Positions 22,929 to 34,421 of a stretch of 64,000 bases of DNA are shown here, piece by piece. Below the pieces are notes generated by a model that worked only from the letters and a program-made list of their open reading frames with translations, was not told the DNA's origin and searched no databases. The DNA is from Tetracladium setigerum. Taxonomy: Eukaryota > Ascomycota > Leotiomycetes > Helotiales. The number at the start of each line of letters is the position of its first letter. Positions within the stretch are counted from its first letter, which is position 1. The position numbers and the translations under genes are program-made. The stretch lies in the NCBI GenBank assembly GCA_031472005.1, contig PZJY01000012.1, positions 1,860,001-1,924,000 on the forward strand. Direction: 5' to 3'.

Positions 22929-25450
22929 ATGGTCACAACACTCAAACGACGAACAAAAGGATGCGAACAGTGTCGAAAACGTCGCGTCAAAGTAATCTTT
23001 TCCTTCTCCCACAGCAGCAAACATGCAAAAAAACCAGCAAAGCTTACTATAGTTTGTTCTAACGATTGGAATAGTGCGACGAAACCCCCGAGTTCTGCAG
23101 ACAATGTCTCCGACTCGGTCTCTCATGCTCCGGCCCAGTAGTTGGTTCCGTATTTGTTGATATGAGCGGTTGCTCAGCACAGGAACCTCTCAAGACTGCC
23201 AATGAGCGGAGAATTGCGTATCATCCTAAAGCAGATCCAAAAATCTCCCAGTTCGCAAAGAAGCAATCGTGCAAGAAAAGAAATGCTGCCAGTAGTCAAA
23301 CCACAAGTACCACCAGGACATCAATCGATGAAGATGGCTCACCAATAATCGCAACAACTCAACCAGCCCTCCTCCTTCCCTCTCAATCAGAAGAACTGGC
23401 ATCCTTCTTCGCACAGAAACCGATTCCAATGCTACGAAGCTGTGAAGTAGACCCGTTCTTCATCAACGAGCAAATATTCCTGGCGCAATTCATGGATTTG
23501 TCCGGGCCGGGTTCGAAATTGTTGGAGCTGTATGAGTCGCCGTGGTGCTTGTCGTTTCCGGAGCAGATGTCGGGACCGAAGGTGGCGGCGTTTAGAAATT
23601 CGATCAGGGCGGCTAGTATGTCGTTTCAGGCGTTTTTGAGGGGAGATGTGGAGGGGAAGGAGGGGGCTTTTAAGCTGTGAGTTTTTATTTCTGAGTTTGG
23701 TGTTGTGACCATAGCACTTTTCTATTATGGAAAGGCCATGGTATCTCTGTCTTTTTTTGGATTAAATAAAGTGCTAATTAGCAGATGGACAGGTACTTAG
23801 CAGGTCTACAAACCTACCGACAATACTTGTCCTCAAGACCCAACGCCTTGATGTCAATCAAGAGTCCACCTCCAACTATTGAAGAGATCCTTATACCACT
23901 CTTCCTCTGCATGTTCGAAATCGTAAATTGTACAACAGCTGCAGGATGCTTCCAACGTATGTACAGTACTGTCGTCCAGCTTTCCTTTGATTACTAGAGT
24001 TCAAGACAAAATTTAGAAGTGATCTTGCGCCCACAAGCCCTGTGTCTCTGTTATCTCATCAAAACACTACTAATTCCGTCTTAGATCTCATGGCAGCATG
24101 TCAAATCCTCCACAACGGCGGACCCGAAAACTTTCAATCCGGAATCATGCACGAACTGTTTCTCTCACTCCGCGTATCTGATGTACGTACTATACCAAAC
24201 ATCTGCCCCCTTCCTTCCCATCTACAACAAAATCTATCCCATATCAACCAAATTAACCGTGGCACCCACTTCTCCAGACATGCGTAGCGATAATCAACGG
24301 CCGCGCCTCCATCTTCTCCTCCCCAACTTGGCGCACCACTCCCTTCCTCACTCAACCAAAACCCCACCCCCCATTTCACGATCTAATGGATATTCTCCTC
24401 CAAATCACCAACGCACTCGTCCTCTCCGACGATTATCAAATACCCCTCTGCGATCTCCTCATTTCCTTACCGAGCTTCGATCAACATGCGCGAGATCTGT
24501 GTGAACGTAGATGTTTAGAATTGCTTGATCAGCTCGAGAGGTGGTGGGTTGATTTTGAGTGTTGTAGTGATGGAGAAGACTGGAATAGCGATGTCGAAGG
24601 GAGGAGGAGTTCTGGCGTGTTTTCTTCAGCTGGGCCAACGAAGTCGATGTATACATCTGAACACACAGCATTCATAATATCCGTCTACTCGGCCTGCGCT
24701 CTTATTTTACATACTACACTCCACGGTCTCCTCTTCTCTGCCTCTTTTCCATCAACAACATCACCATCATCATCATCATCCCCTTCCCCCAACAACACCT
24801 CCACTATCCTACCTCCACCACCACCACCATCACCAACCAATAACACTTCGCCTCAAACTCACCTCCCCCTCGCCTTCTCCCACGCCAACACCATCCTCCT
24901 CATCTCAGCCTACCAGCAAGAAAGCTGTCTCGTGGGATTCAATCTCATTCGAAGCACCTTCGCCCTGAAAGTAGTGGAAAACATGGGTCCGGGAGAGGAG
25001 TTGAGAGAGAGGGCGGCGAGGATGAGTTTGGATTGGGAGAGAAAGGGGTTGGTTGGGATTTTGGCAGCTGATTGTGAGTTCTCTTTTATTTGTGGGGAGG
25101 GGGAGGGGGTTTCTCTCTCTTTTATCCCCTTCAAATTCCATTTTAAATTTTCGAGTGAATTTGATTAGTTATGAGTGCTTTTAATTAATGCTTCCTCACG
25201 GAAAGTTTGAAAGCAATGTAAAAAAAAAAAGATTGGCTGACATTTGTGTGATTTAGTTGGAACGCCAGATTCAGACAGAGCAACGCAGATGAAAAGTTAT
25301 AAAAGGGAAGAGCTCATTTTACATATGAATGGTGGTGGTGAGTTCTCTGAAGGATTGTTCCCTTCTCTTCCTTTCCCTTCCCCAAGGAATTTGGAGTTGT
25401 TTGCTGACGGACGTACTGTACAAGGAATGGAAATTTCATCATCCCATTGA
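22929..25450 (+). CDS. Zn2Cys6 fungal transcription factor
   Basis: Six exons, 22929-22991, 23075-23676, 23793-23956, 24085-24182, 24278-25073 and 25257-25450, give 638 residues. The binuclear zinc cluster is at the extreme N-terminus, with Cys at 12, 15, 22, 29, 32 and 39 (C-x2-C-x6-C-x6-C-x2-C-x6-C). The first intron falls inside it, just before Cys22, a common position in this family. The remainder matches the fungal-specific regulatory region often annotated as fungal_trans_2, for example an AACQILHNGGPE stretch. A Ser/Pro-rich insert lies at about 24740-24860. The acceptor of intron 2 (23791-23792) was chosen because the earlier AG gives a stop. The last exon is the least certain. Probably a nuclear activator. 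Location 0.5 kb after the MFS gene suggests that gene as a target (inference). Confidence 0.85.
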
Positions 25451-26498
25451 ACTGAACTGATTAAGGGATACGGGGTGTTCAGTGGGTACGTACCTAGGCA
25501 AAGGAGCGCATGTGTGATGTCTAATGAAATTTGGGTGCGGGCTTTCTGAGGCGGTGCTTATTAGATTGCTTGTGAGATTTTGGTTGTACTGTATTGTACT
25601 ATATGTTTATTTTGCATCAGATTGGACCGGGGAAAGGTATGGTAGATAACAGAGGAGGTACGCGATAGAATTGAGTTTGAAATACTGGAATCTGAAGGCT
25701 CAGAGTAATTTGAGTATAGAGAGAAGGCGATTTGTTATACCAATCGTCAAGTTTAATGTATAATAATGATTATAAAACATATAATACTTATCCCTTGATA
25801 ACAGTATAGGCGATTAACAAGTTTTGCATACCGACAAATTGGTATTGGAAATCAGCCTAAATCGAGAAGAAAAAACAATACTAAAATCGCACTTGGCGAA
25901 TGAGATATGCCCTCACAAGTCGAAAAATTGAAGACTGTATCGGATTTGGTAGCAACAATATTAACATTAACAATTCAATCACTAGATAAATCCACATCTA
26001 TCCCCTCCCCCCTTCCCCTCTATCTCTCCACGTCTCCCCATTCCATGCATCCACCACCACCAAAACAAATAATCCACCTTTTTGGAAAGCCCTAACGTCT
26101 TCAATTGAGATTTCTCCACAAACCGGGTCCCCACTGCCTACCGACCAACCTCTCTTCCGCTTGCTGGCCTCACCAGCAAGCCTACTACAGTTGAATAGAA
26201 ACCCACCCCCACACCACAAAGACTATTCAAGAAGTATGAATCCAAAATCGAAAAAACGCAACGCTTACACAGTACTCCAAAGAACTCGCCGCTGGGCCAG
26301 AGACAAAAATGTGCTCATGGGGGTATTTCACCAAACAATTGCATCGAGTCCTCTTCTCCTCCCTCTCCTTAAAATCTCCCCTACTTGAAATCTCCCATGT
26401 GTACCAACTCTCCATCTCCACCGTTCATCGTCACACAAGCCGACTCACTCGCCCATCCACATCGTAATTTGGGGAGAGTTGTTTGTTTCTCAAAGTGA
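25451..26498. other. Intergenic, no gene seen
   Basis: Convergent gene ends flank this stretch. Only short ORFs are present, and a GTACTGTATTGTAC palindrome-like site lies near 25587. Polypyrimidine-rich from 26000 to 26200. Confidence 0.5.
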
Positions 26499-27310
26499 TC
26501 ATAGTGCAGCCAGCAAAATACCAGCCAGACCAACAATCGCACCACCCACAAACTCGGCCTTCATCGTTGGTGCCGCGCCAGCAGATGTACTTGTGCCTTG
26601 ACTCGATCCAGCGACAGAAGCAGCGGCACGAGTGATAGATGCCCCGCCAGAAGTCGAGGTTCTAGTCGCGGTACCTGCACTTTCAGTGATAGTGCTCGAA
26701 TCGCTTTCCGTCAAGGTCGCTGAGACAGAACCGCTTCCAGTGGAGCTTGGAACTGCACACACACATAATTAGCACCATTCCCTCTTGTATATACCTCTTC
26801 TCAGTAGGTAGGTAAGGAGGGGAGGGTTTTAAATCACTCACGCTTAGAAGTCTGCCTTGCGGTAACAGTAGTATTAACCTCCGTCGTCGTCTCCACAACC
26901 ACATAGCCCAACTTCTCCAATCCCCCCGTCACTTCAACAGCGACATCATGAAATGTCAAAACCTGCTTGCCCCCCGTCCTCGTCTCCCCCGCCGAGATAG
27001 CCTTCGTCGTACAATCCCCCTTCTTGTCCGCGGCCAGCTTGCAATCCATAATCAACGTCTTCGACGAATCGCCCATGATCTGTGTGAATCCGACGGTGGC
27101 CGGTCCATTGACAAGAGTGGCTTGGTTGTTCTCTGCGTTCGCCGCGCAGCCTTTCGTGCATTGGATCGTGTAGGTTGTCGCTCCGTCTGCGACGGCGAGG
27201 ACGGAGGCTGCGGCGCCGTCGGGGGCAAGGAGCGCTTGGATTGTGGTGACGGCGAGGGTGGTGGAGGGGAGGAGAGTCGCGAGCAAGAGGAGTTTCTGGA
27301 GGTGAAGCAT
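26499..27310 (-). CDS. Small secreted GPI-anchored cell-wall protein
   Basis: Two exons on the minus strand, 26842-27310 and 26499-26752, joined across an 89-nt intron (GTGAGT...GCAG), give 240 residues. A clear signal peptide (MLHLQKLLLLATLLPSTTLA) is followed by a β-rich domain with four Cys, including CTKGCAAN and MDCKLAADKKGDC. A Ser/Thr/Gly-rich linker then leads to a hydrophobic C-terminus (FVGGAIVGLAGILLAAL), the standard GPI-attachment layout. Related short GPI proteins are common in Pezizomycotina and have no known activity. Expected at the plasma membrane or wall. Signal, linker and tail are read directly. The wall role is inferred from the class. Confidence 0.85.
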
Positions 27311-29087
27311 TGTTGAATGAGTGTTGGGCTGCTGTGAAGCACCGAAGTTACTGTAAAAGAGTGGAACGCTGTGTCGAGACAGCTAGCTGGTGGTGGTGGT
27401 GTTGTTGATTTGTTGTTTACAGCAGAATTGAGGTCGTGATACAATCGCGATAGCCTGCTGCGCAAAAAATGAGTGTGAAGAATCAGAGATTATGGTAAGG
27501 ATCGTGGTCGTAACTTCATTGCTGAGTAGGAGGAGGAACAGGAGGGAGCGTGAGCGAGGGAAAGACAGAAAGCGATGGCGAACAGCAGCAGCAGCAATGG
27601 CAACGAGATGAAACGGGAGGGAATTGCAGCTCGTGGCGGGACGCATTGGAGACTCTCATTTCGCTTGTGAAGCCATTCAGGGACCGACTCCCGCCAAGCC
27701 CCAATCATAAGCGAGCGAGAGGACGGCAATCTTGTTTGAAGATTGTGAAGATTGTGGACGCTGGACTGCTTTGGGCCATAGTGGCAGCTTGGTGACTTGG
27801 TGACCTTGGCCATCCATTCTTGATGTGGCTTGTGGGAAGTTGAGGCGTTGGTCGTTTGTCTTGGGAAATAGAGATCGTCAGGAACGTAGGACACACACAG
27901 CACATTTTTGGAGTTGTGAAGATTAGCCGATGCCAAGACCCAAACAAGAACTTCACGAGTCCTGTCCCTTGAAAGGAGGAAGTCTGCTCACATTATTATT
28001 GTAAGCTTTGATATATTAAAAGAAGTCTGGATTCTGTACGAGGAATATTCCCTCACTCCAAAGCAAGAAAAGGGAAGGATTATAAGGTTCAGTACCTGAC
28101 GAGACTACAGTACTCGAGAGCCAAAGCGAGGAACCGTCGCACTTAAAGTCTATGTTATCTTCCAAAGAAATACCTCAAATAATCAGCAACAACACAACCC
28201 CTCACAGGATCTGGTTCCTGGGAGAAATCCACGTTTCCTATTCGCCCATAGACACGACCACACGACCACCCATCTCTTCCCAGGCTGCTGTCAGCAATAC
28301 GAAGGTAAATGGGGGATTTTCAAGAAGTGCATCATTTACCCCGGAATCTCTTGATCTTGATTGATCTCGGACAGACGGATAAATGTGCTTTTGTTTGCTC
28401 GCGTGCATATTTTCTTATTCAATTAACTCTCCGAAAACAAGAAAAATCCCCCCCTCCTGGGCTCTGGTTTGACCTGCCTGTCAGACGCGTATTCCGCTCA
28501 GAAATCACATTAACTTCCGTCCACACAAGAAGGAAGTCATATATCATGTAATATATTTCCTTGTGTTTCTAAATGTGGAGTAGTTAGGTACCTAGTTAGT
28601 TGTCCCTGGGGTTCGTGCCTTTCTTGCCTTTCTGGAGGCTTGTCCGTAGGGGTACAGTAACAGTTTCAAAAGCAAGGATAGAGCTAGCTGTCTGTCTGCC
28701 CTGGGCTCTCTGCTCTGTCACTTTATTTTTCATTTTCCCCCATCGAAGGATTCTAAAAACTCTACTCGGCGACGAGGGGGAAAAGGCAAAGTCAAAGGTG
28801 GGAAAGGCATTCCGGGATGTGTTTTCCTTTTGCTTATTGGTTGGTCGTGATTGTTTTTTTGTTTGTGCCTCTTGCATGCTGTCAGACCTTCAATTGCACA
28901 CGCCAAGTTGGTCAAGTCGGGTCACCCGGCAGCTGAGAGAAGCTTGCATGTCTGAGATCTTGGGTGATTATATATATATATATCTGATACTTCCGTACAT
29001 TTACATTTCTTTCTCCCTTTTCGGGGTCTTGCTCTCTTTTCCTTTCCCTTCGTTCGTTCGGGTCAATATTGCGACTCTTTTTCAACG
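27311..29087. other. Intergenic, no gene seen
   Basis: Promoter side of the GPI gene, with alternating purine and pyrimidine tracts. A (TA)n run lies at about 28969-28983. The ORFs at 27490-27936 (-) and 28600-29121 (+) lack motifs and composition support. Confidence 0.5.
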
Positions 29088-29378
29088 ATGTTCAAAGAAG
29101 CTGTTTCCGGCGCCATCATGATTGGGTTTGTGCTCAATCTTGCCTTTGTGGATCATCCGGGTCAGAAAAGTTACACAATCGCCTTTTTGGTTGCACTTTT
29201 GATGGAATGTCCGTTTTTGGTGGTGTGGTGGTACTGGTGGGGTAGTGGAAGGAGGGAGAGGATGGTAGTCGTGAGGGCTGAGGAGAGGCAAAGGATGTTG
29301 ACGGCTGTTGATGGGCTGCCGGAGCAGGATTTAGAATCGGGATCTGAGTATGACACAGACGGCGATGGACGTGGATAA
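29088..29378 (+). CDS. Possible 96-residue membrane protein
   Basis: Intronless ORF from ATG 29088 to TAA 29378. The N-terminal half is hydrophobic with two candidate membrane segments (IMIGFVLNLAFV, then FLVALLMECPFLVVWWYWW). The C-terminal half is charged and ends in an acidic tail. Positive residues (GRRERMVVVR) follow the second segment, consistent with a cytosolic C-terminus. No family recognised. Pyrimidine-rich sequence before the ATG supports a start. Could be spurious. Confidence 0.4.
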   Translation: MFKEAVSGAIMIGFVLNLAFVDHPGQKSYTIAFLVALLMECPFLVVWWYWWGSGRRERMVVVRAEERQRMLTAVDGLPEQDLESGSEYDTDGDGRG

Positions 29379-29738
29379 AGCTCTTACTTTTTGAAGTGAC
29401 AGGATTACGAGTGTGAATATGACGCATTCCGGCAAAGATGTAGAGTTGACTTCTGGAGTATGAAAGTAAGTCTACCTGATTCTCCCTACATATCATCAAT
29501 TATCTAACACGGTAATCAGAGTCATGGAAGCGCAGGAGCTGTCCTCAATATCTGTCTAATCGTCGCATGCCCAGACACTCCACGAGAGCAGATTAGTTCT
29601 ATGGTTACAACGGATTAAAATGACCTGGAGCAAACAAGCGTTGGTCATTTCAAGAAATTGGCTTGCGAAACGATATTAGAGTTGGAGAAGGGCTTCCGAC
29701 ATATTATTAAGCCAAACAAATGGCCCTCGTTACAAACA
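29379..29738. other. Intergenic, no gene seen
   Basis: Between a + strand ORF end and the DUF218 gene stop. No RNA gene or repeat recognised. Confidence 0.45.
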
Positions 29739-30548
29739 TCACCTACCATTCCCCAACACCTGGTCCAACCTCTCCCAGGCCCCTCTCACCTCACCCGGAA
29801 CCTCCACATCCACGATCGACCCCGTCCCCCTCGGACCATACGTCTCCAACCTCGGAATCTCACCCATAATCAAATTCAAAAACCTCTCCATATCCCACAA
29901 TGCCTCTTTCTCCACGCCATCATCTTCAACTGCAAACTCAAGCACATCCCCAACCATTCTCACCCTCGGCACAAATCCAGGCCAGCAAAGCACCTCAGGT
30001 GGGGTCTTCAAGTCGTTAAAAACTCTATCAAAAGACGCCTTTGTCCGGAGTGACATGGTAGAATCCTGCATTAGCAAGATCCTCTTCGGAAGACCTTCAA
30101 CCCCATAGCTATTCTCAAGCACTTTCCGACTCTCAACAGCATTCGCACCGCAGTTCGTCGACTTATCCTCGACCAAAATCTTGCATCCCTGACTAGTAAT
30201 TTTGGAGATGTCGAAATAGGTCTCGAGAAGTTTGAGCAGGACTTGAGATTCAGGGAGGCCTTGGATTGAGGGTAGGAGAGGGTGGTAGATTGGATGCGCG
30301 GCTATGGCGGCATAGATAAGGGGCGTGGAGTGGCCGATTCCGCCGCAGAGGACGAGGGTTTTTGTGAGGGATGGGTGAGAGGTGAGGGTTTGGAAGAGGT
30401 TGATTGCTGGGTGGAGGACAGAGGAGGCACAAAGTATTATTGTGTCTATTGGTGGTGATATCGAGGTGAGGGAGGTGACTTGTGAGTTGGCGAGGAAAGA
30501 GCTGAGGAGGTTAATATCAGCTGGGGATGGAATTGGATTGGTTGCCAT
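29739..30548 (-). CDS. DUF218 / YdcF-like protein
   Basis: Single-exon gene of 269 residues on the minus strand. The frame is open further upstream to 30758 but without an ATG, so ATG 30548 (MATNPIPSP) is the start. Features match the DUF218 (YdcF) fold: an early hydrophobic strand IDTIILCASSV, then LVLCGGIGHST with the glycine turn, then VEDKSTNCGANA, equivalent to the family's E-x-x-S-x-N-T/C-x-x-N motif, then a strand RILLMQDSTM. YdcF-type proteins bind SAM or act on envelope intermediates in bacteria. The function in fungi is not established. Probably cytosolic, with no signal or membrane segment. It diverges from the GNAT gene across 414 bp. Confidence 0.85.
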   Translation of the reverse strand: MATNPIPSPADINLLSSFLANSQVTSLTSISPPIDTIILCASSVLHPAINLFQTLTSHPSLTKTLVLCGGIGHSTPLIYAAIAAHPIYHPLLPSIQGLPESQVLLKLLETYFDISKITSQGCKILVEDKSTNCGANAVESRKVLENSYGVEGLPKRILLMQDSTMSLRTKASFDRVFNDLKTPPEVLCWPGFVPRVRMVGDVLEFAVEDDGVEKEALWDMERFLNLIMGEIPRLETYGPRGTGSIVDVEVPGEVRGAWERLDQVLGNGR

Positions 30549-30962
30549 TTTGACTTGGTGTGAAATTTCTTCGTACAGAACGTTGATGTGTGATGAGGTA
30601 GTTGGCGATATGAAATTTACTCGTCGATACTCGTCCTCTCGAGAAAGGTCTGTCAAGGTGGTGTAGATATTTTGTACTCCGTAGGGTGTCGCGAGCAAAG
30701 CTACCGTCAACCGGAGTTTCCCTATTGGGATATTAGCGACTTGACCACCGCTAAACACACGCCCTCATATGTTCCACGAACACATGTCAGATTTGACCAG
30801 CCCCCAGTCCTCTTTCTTCTTTGCAACCAGATCGCTACCTATTTCAAGAGATTTAGATTTTACCTTGACTTCTCCGAACTTACATTAAAAAAAAGCTGAC
30901 CCAAAGTCTCCACGCTCACAATTCCCCAAGATCGGCACCCTTTTCCCGGACCCTCTCTGAAC
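30549..30962. promoter_or_regulatory. Divergent promoter between DUF218 and GNAT genes
   Basis: 414 bp separate the two start codons, so both promoters must lie here. No specific operator is recognised. Confidence 0.5.
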
Positions 30963-31906
30963 ATGTCAACCCCACCTCAAATTACCATCGGTGGAGCTGG
31001 TATGGTAGCCCCTATTAATTCTCATGGCCAAGCCAGACCCTCTAACAATAATGGAACACAAACAGAAAGATACCAGCAGGCAGCTGAAATCACAGCAAGT
31101 AATTACGCTGACGCTGCCGTGATCAACTATCTACTCCAAAGTGTGCCTTCATCAACCAGAGCCGCATACCTCCCCAAATACATCAGTGCATTAGTGAAAG
31201 CTGCCTCCTTGAACAAAGCACTGTTCATTGAGACGGGTGATTGGAAACATGTCTCTATCATCATTACACCTGGTGAGAAAGTCGATAATCCGATGACCCT
31301 TTGGCAAGCTGGGCTTCCGTCGGTGTTGTGGAATATTGGGTTGGTTGGATGTTGGGTTAGTCCCTTTCTTTTCCTTTTAATATCTTCTTGGGAAGATTTG
31401 AAATCTACCAACTTCGCCAATATCACAGAGAAATGAAAGCACAATAGAATTGGAATATTCAGGTATTCATTTGGAGGAAACCAAAGCAGCTTTCAACCAA
31501 GAACCCCCCTAACTAACAGGATCCCCTCAAGCGAACACTCTTCGAGTACGAACCACTCGCTCTCGCGGCCCTTAAAAAGGCCCTCAAGAACTACCACAAC
31601 AACCACTACTACGTATACTTCACCTCGACACTCCCCGAAGCCCGTCATGCCAGCTACTGTGAGCTAGTCATGCGAGATCTCCAGCAAAGGGCTGAAAATG
31701 AAAAGGTCCCCATTTGGCTGGAAGCCATTAACCCGCAAACACGAGACTACTTTGCGAAATTGGGATTTGACTTGTATGATGATATCGTGCTGGGCAAGGG
31801 TAAAGCAGATTTAAATGGAGATCTGAAAGCTGGTGGGGAAGGAGTAACGATATGGGGGATGGCTTGGTGGCCTGTTTGTTTGAGGGATGCTGTTGTCACT
31901 CAATAG
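30963..31906 (+). CDS. GNAT-family N-acetyltransferase-like protein
   Basis: Two exons, 30963-31355 and 31520-31906, joined across a 164-nt intron (GTTAGT, CTAAC, CAG), give 259 residues. The C-terminal half carries the GNAT end-fold: YVYFTSTLPEARHASYCELV, then VPIWLEAINPQTRDYFAKLG, then GFDLYDDIVLGKG. These are the helix and the 'xWLEA..N..YxxLGF' strand pair that shape the acetyl-CoA pocket. The N-terminal half (YLPKYISALVKAA, DWKHVSIIITPG) fits the acceptor side of fungal GNAT proteins. The acyl acceptor is unknown. Likely cytosolic. The intron is long for this window, and a small exon inside it cannot be excluded. Confidence 0.8.
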
Positions 31907-32120
31907 TCAGTCATCTTAGTCGTTGGGGGACACTGGGTTGTTTTAATATAACTAATGTTTTATTTTAGAAATTCCAGACTGCTGTAATACAAATACAACT
32001 CCCGGTAAATTATCGCACGTATTGAACAGAAGTTGTCCACATGAGAAAGGGCTGGAATCATAGTCAAAGACGTCTAAGTACAATTCTTTAAGTTTCATTC
32101 CAGCACTCTTCATGTCATCT

Positions 32121-33216
32121 TCATCTAACCACAAACTTCAAACCACAGTCTATAGTACGATGACCATCCTCCCCACATCTACCACACTCCTTTACACAAT
32201 CCAAGAACGAATGACCCTTAGCAAGACAGTTGTAGCATAATCTCCCATCACTCTGTCTCACAACACCACTACCCCTCTCATCATCAACCCTCTCAATACC
32301 ACCCTCAACTCTCATCAATCTCTTCACAACTTTCTCCCGTGCATCCGAAGCCTCTAGTCGCCAAATTATCGCGTCCTCCTGAGTAATTCTGCGTATTGAA
32401 TTCGAGTATTCGGATTTGGAAGGCTCATAAGAGGGACGATATATATCAGCATCGTTCAGACGATTTCCTCGGTAGTGATAACCTGGATTATTCACATTGG
32501 AGTACGAAAATTTTTGGTTGAAATGAGATATTCGGCGGCGGGATCTTCGTGATGGCTTTCGGGAGGTCAAGGCGGTACTCTCATGCTGGGATTCTCGCTT
32601 GTGGTCGTCGTTGCTGTGGAGGGACAAGGTGCTTGGAGAGCGAGAGCGTGTATGCCGGCGGCGTTTGCGTTGTGTTTCTGTAAATAGACGAAAGAGTACA
32701 ATGTTAGCAAAGCCCTTGTCTCGTCTGTCCCTCAATTATTCTAGACGGAAATGAAAGATGGATAGGATTTCTCCATAGAAAAATGGACAATACCATACCA
32801 ATACCAGAATCCCTCTGTTCCCGCTTAACGCTCCTTCTGTTCGTCATCTTCCTCGACTCAGTCGCACGCATCATTAATTTCTTCCGCTTCGCCATACTCC
32901 TCCTACCACGTCGTCGAGAGCCTCTAGTGCTCCGAGTCGGCAAGGGAGGGGGAGGCGGATCCAGCATCGAGCGGGATGTTTGGCGATCTTCCATGATATC
33001 TCGTTCAACTTGAGCGATGCGTCTCTGAATAAAATCTTGTGTTGTAGCTGGGATTGAATTTACTTTGTATCGAGGGAGTTCCGCTCGCTTGAATGTTGAA
33101 CTGGTTGTAATGGCTTGGATTGTGTGCTGTTGAGTTTGCGTTGTTGGTGGTGTGCAGGGGGCGGCTTCCTCCTCCTTCATTGTTCCAAGAGGGACTTTGG
33201 GGAGTTGGGATGGCAT
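32121..33216 (-). CDS. CCHC zinc-knuckle protein with Arg/Ser-rich region
   Basis: Minus strand, exons 32799-33216 and 32121-32677, intron 121 nt (GTATGG...TTTACAG), 324 residues. The C-terminus has two CCHC knuckles, CYNCLAKGHSFLDC and CGRCGEDGHRTIDC, which bind single-stranded nucleic acid in this class. The centre is very basic and Arg/Ser-rich (RRRGRRSMAKRKK, RRRHTRSRSPST), suggesting a nuclear RNA-associated protein, perhaps in splicing or export (inference). The start at 33216 is the first ATG in the open frame. An upstream piece in another frame (33340-33395, starting MAVSLALVEVTILQKE) could be a first exon if a GTGAAA donor is used, which would lengthen the N-terminus. I could not decide. 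Confidence 0.75.
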
Positions 33217-34421
33217 TCTCTTTGGGACGGAGATTTGTCGGTTGAGACACAGTAGATCATAGTCTGTGACGATGCTCTCTTGGTAATCTTGTGTTTGCTC
33301 TGGCAGATCTGGCGAAGTGTTGCCCGAGCGGCTTCAGTATTTTCACGCTCTTTCTGCAAGATTGTAACTTCCACCAAAGCCAAGGAAACTGCCACTTTGG
33401 AAGAGTTATTATCACTCTTGATTTTATCAGGGACAGGGTTGAGAAATATAGAAGGAACCAGATTTTATGAAAAAGAAACTCTGACAGACCCAGCGTTTGC
33501 CAAAGTTGAGAACACACCACTTTATGTGAATTTCCATCACGTAGCTCAACTCTTACTTGTTAAAAAATGGCGGAGGGAAACCCGCTTCTGTCAAACGAAT
33601 TATAAACAAAGAAACGATTCAAAAAGAATGAAAACGAGGTGTCTCGAAGAGGGGTTTGAATGACTCCGGGCAGATTTCTGTACATCAAGTGCAAGAAGCC
33701 TATCCACATGAATTACACAAAAACCCATAGGTTCAAATCAGACCGCAAGGTCCCGTTGGCATACTCAAACAGCGACATATCATTTTATGAGGAATATAAA
33801 ACTTATGGCAAGCAGCAATGGTAAGGCTGTGACCTCTTGCAGTTTAAGTACTGAGGCGAAGCGACATGCCATCCACGACGAGGACGACAACAAAGAAACA
33901 TTTCAACACTCGCGCTCCAAACCCGCACTGCCCTCTTGCTCAAACAAAATATCAAACAAAAAATATGCTCCGCTGATGGAGGTAGCTTCTCCTCCTATAC
34001 ACATCGATTCATAACCCTTCTTCTAAACCTTTCTCCAAAAAGGAAATGTATACTTTGACCAAACAATTACCATTGTGCCCGCTTACAGCAGCCTTTAAAC
34101 GAATGCGGGGCGAGCAAACTTCAGGCGGGGAATTCTCACTCTCCGAATCAAATCCAACTTATTGAATTCTCAACTTCAATGTCCGTATTGAGGGTACAGT
34201 GCATCACGCTGAGTTTCTGTGATTGCGCTGATGGATGCGGTTATATGTTATTACCTTTCAATTTTATATCAATCGAACACGAGTTGGAAACCAACGCTTT
34301 TCATTTTCTCATCTCATAGCGGCGCTAATAGCATGTGGACCACCGATGTCTATAAGTTTGTGCCATTAACTCCTCCAAGCATCCCAACCCAATAACTCAC
34401 GATTTTTTAATTTCATCAAGT
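33217..34421. other. Intergenic, no gene seen
   Basis: Upstream of the zinc-knuckle gene (possible 5' exon at 33328-33395, minus strand) and downstream of the next minus-strand gene. No other supported feature. Confidence 0.45.

Noticed and set aside
20663..27310. Secondary-metabolite cluster around the MFS and Zn2Cys6 genes
   Set aside because: No polyketide synthase, peptide synthetase, terpene cyclase or tailoring enzyme is adjacent.
27490..27936. 148-residue minus-strand ORF upstream of the GPI protein gene
   Set aside because: No motifs or splice partners; composition is like the surrounding noncoding DNA.
28600..29121. 173-residue + strand ORF
   Set aside because: Includes a translated TA microsatellite (IYIYL) and no family pattern.
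33319..33336. GTTGCCCGAGCGG, resembling the start of a serine tRNA D-arm
   Set aside because: No matching acceptor stem, anticodon arm or T-arm follows within tRNA distance.
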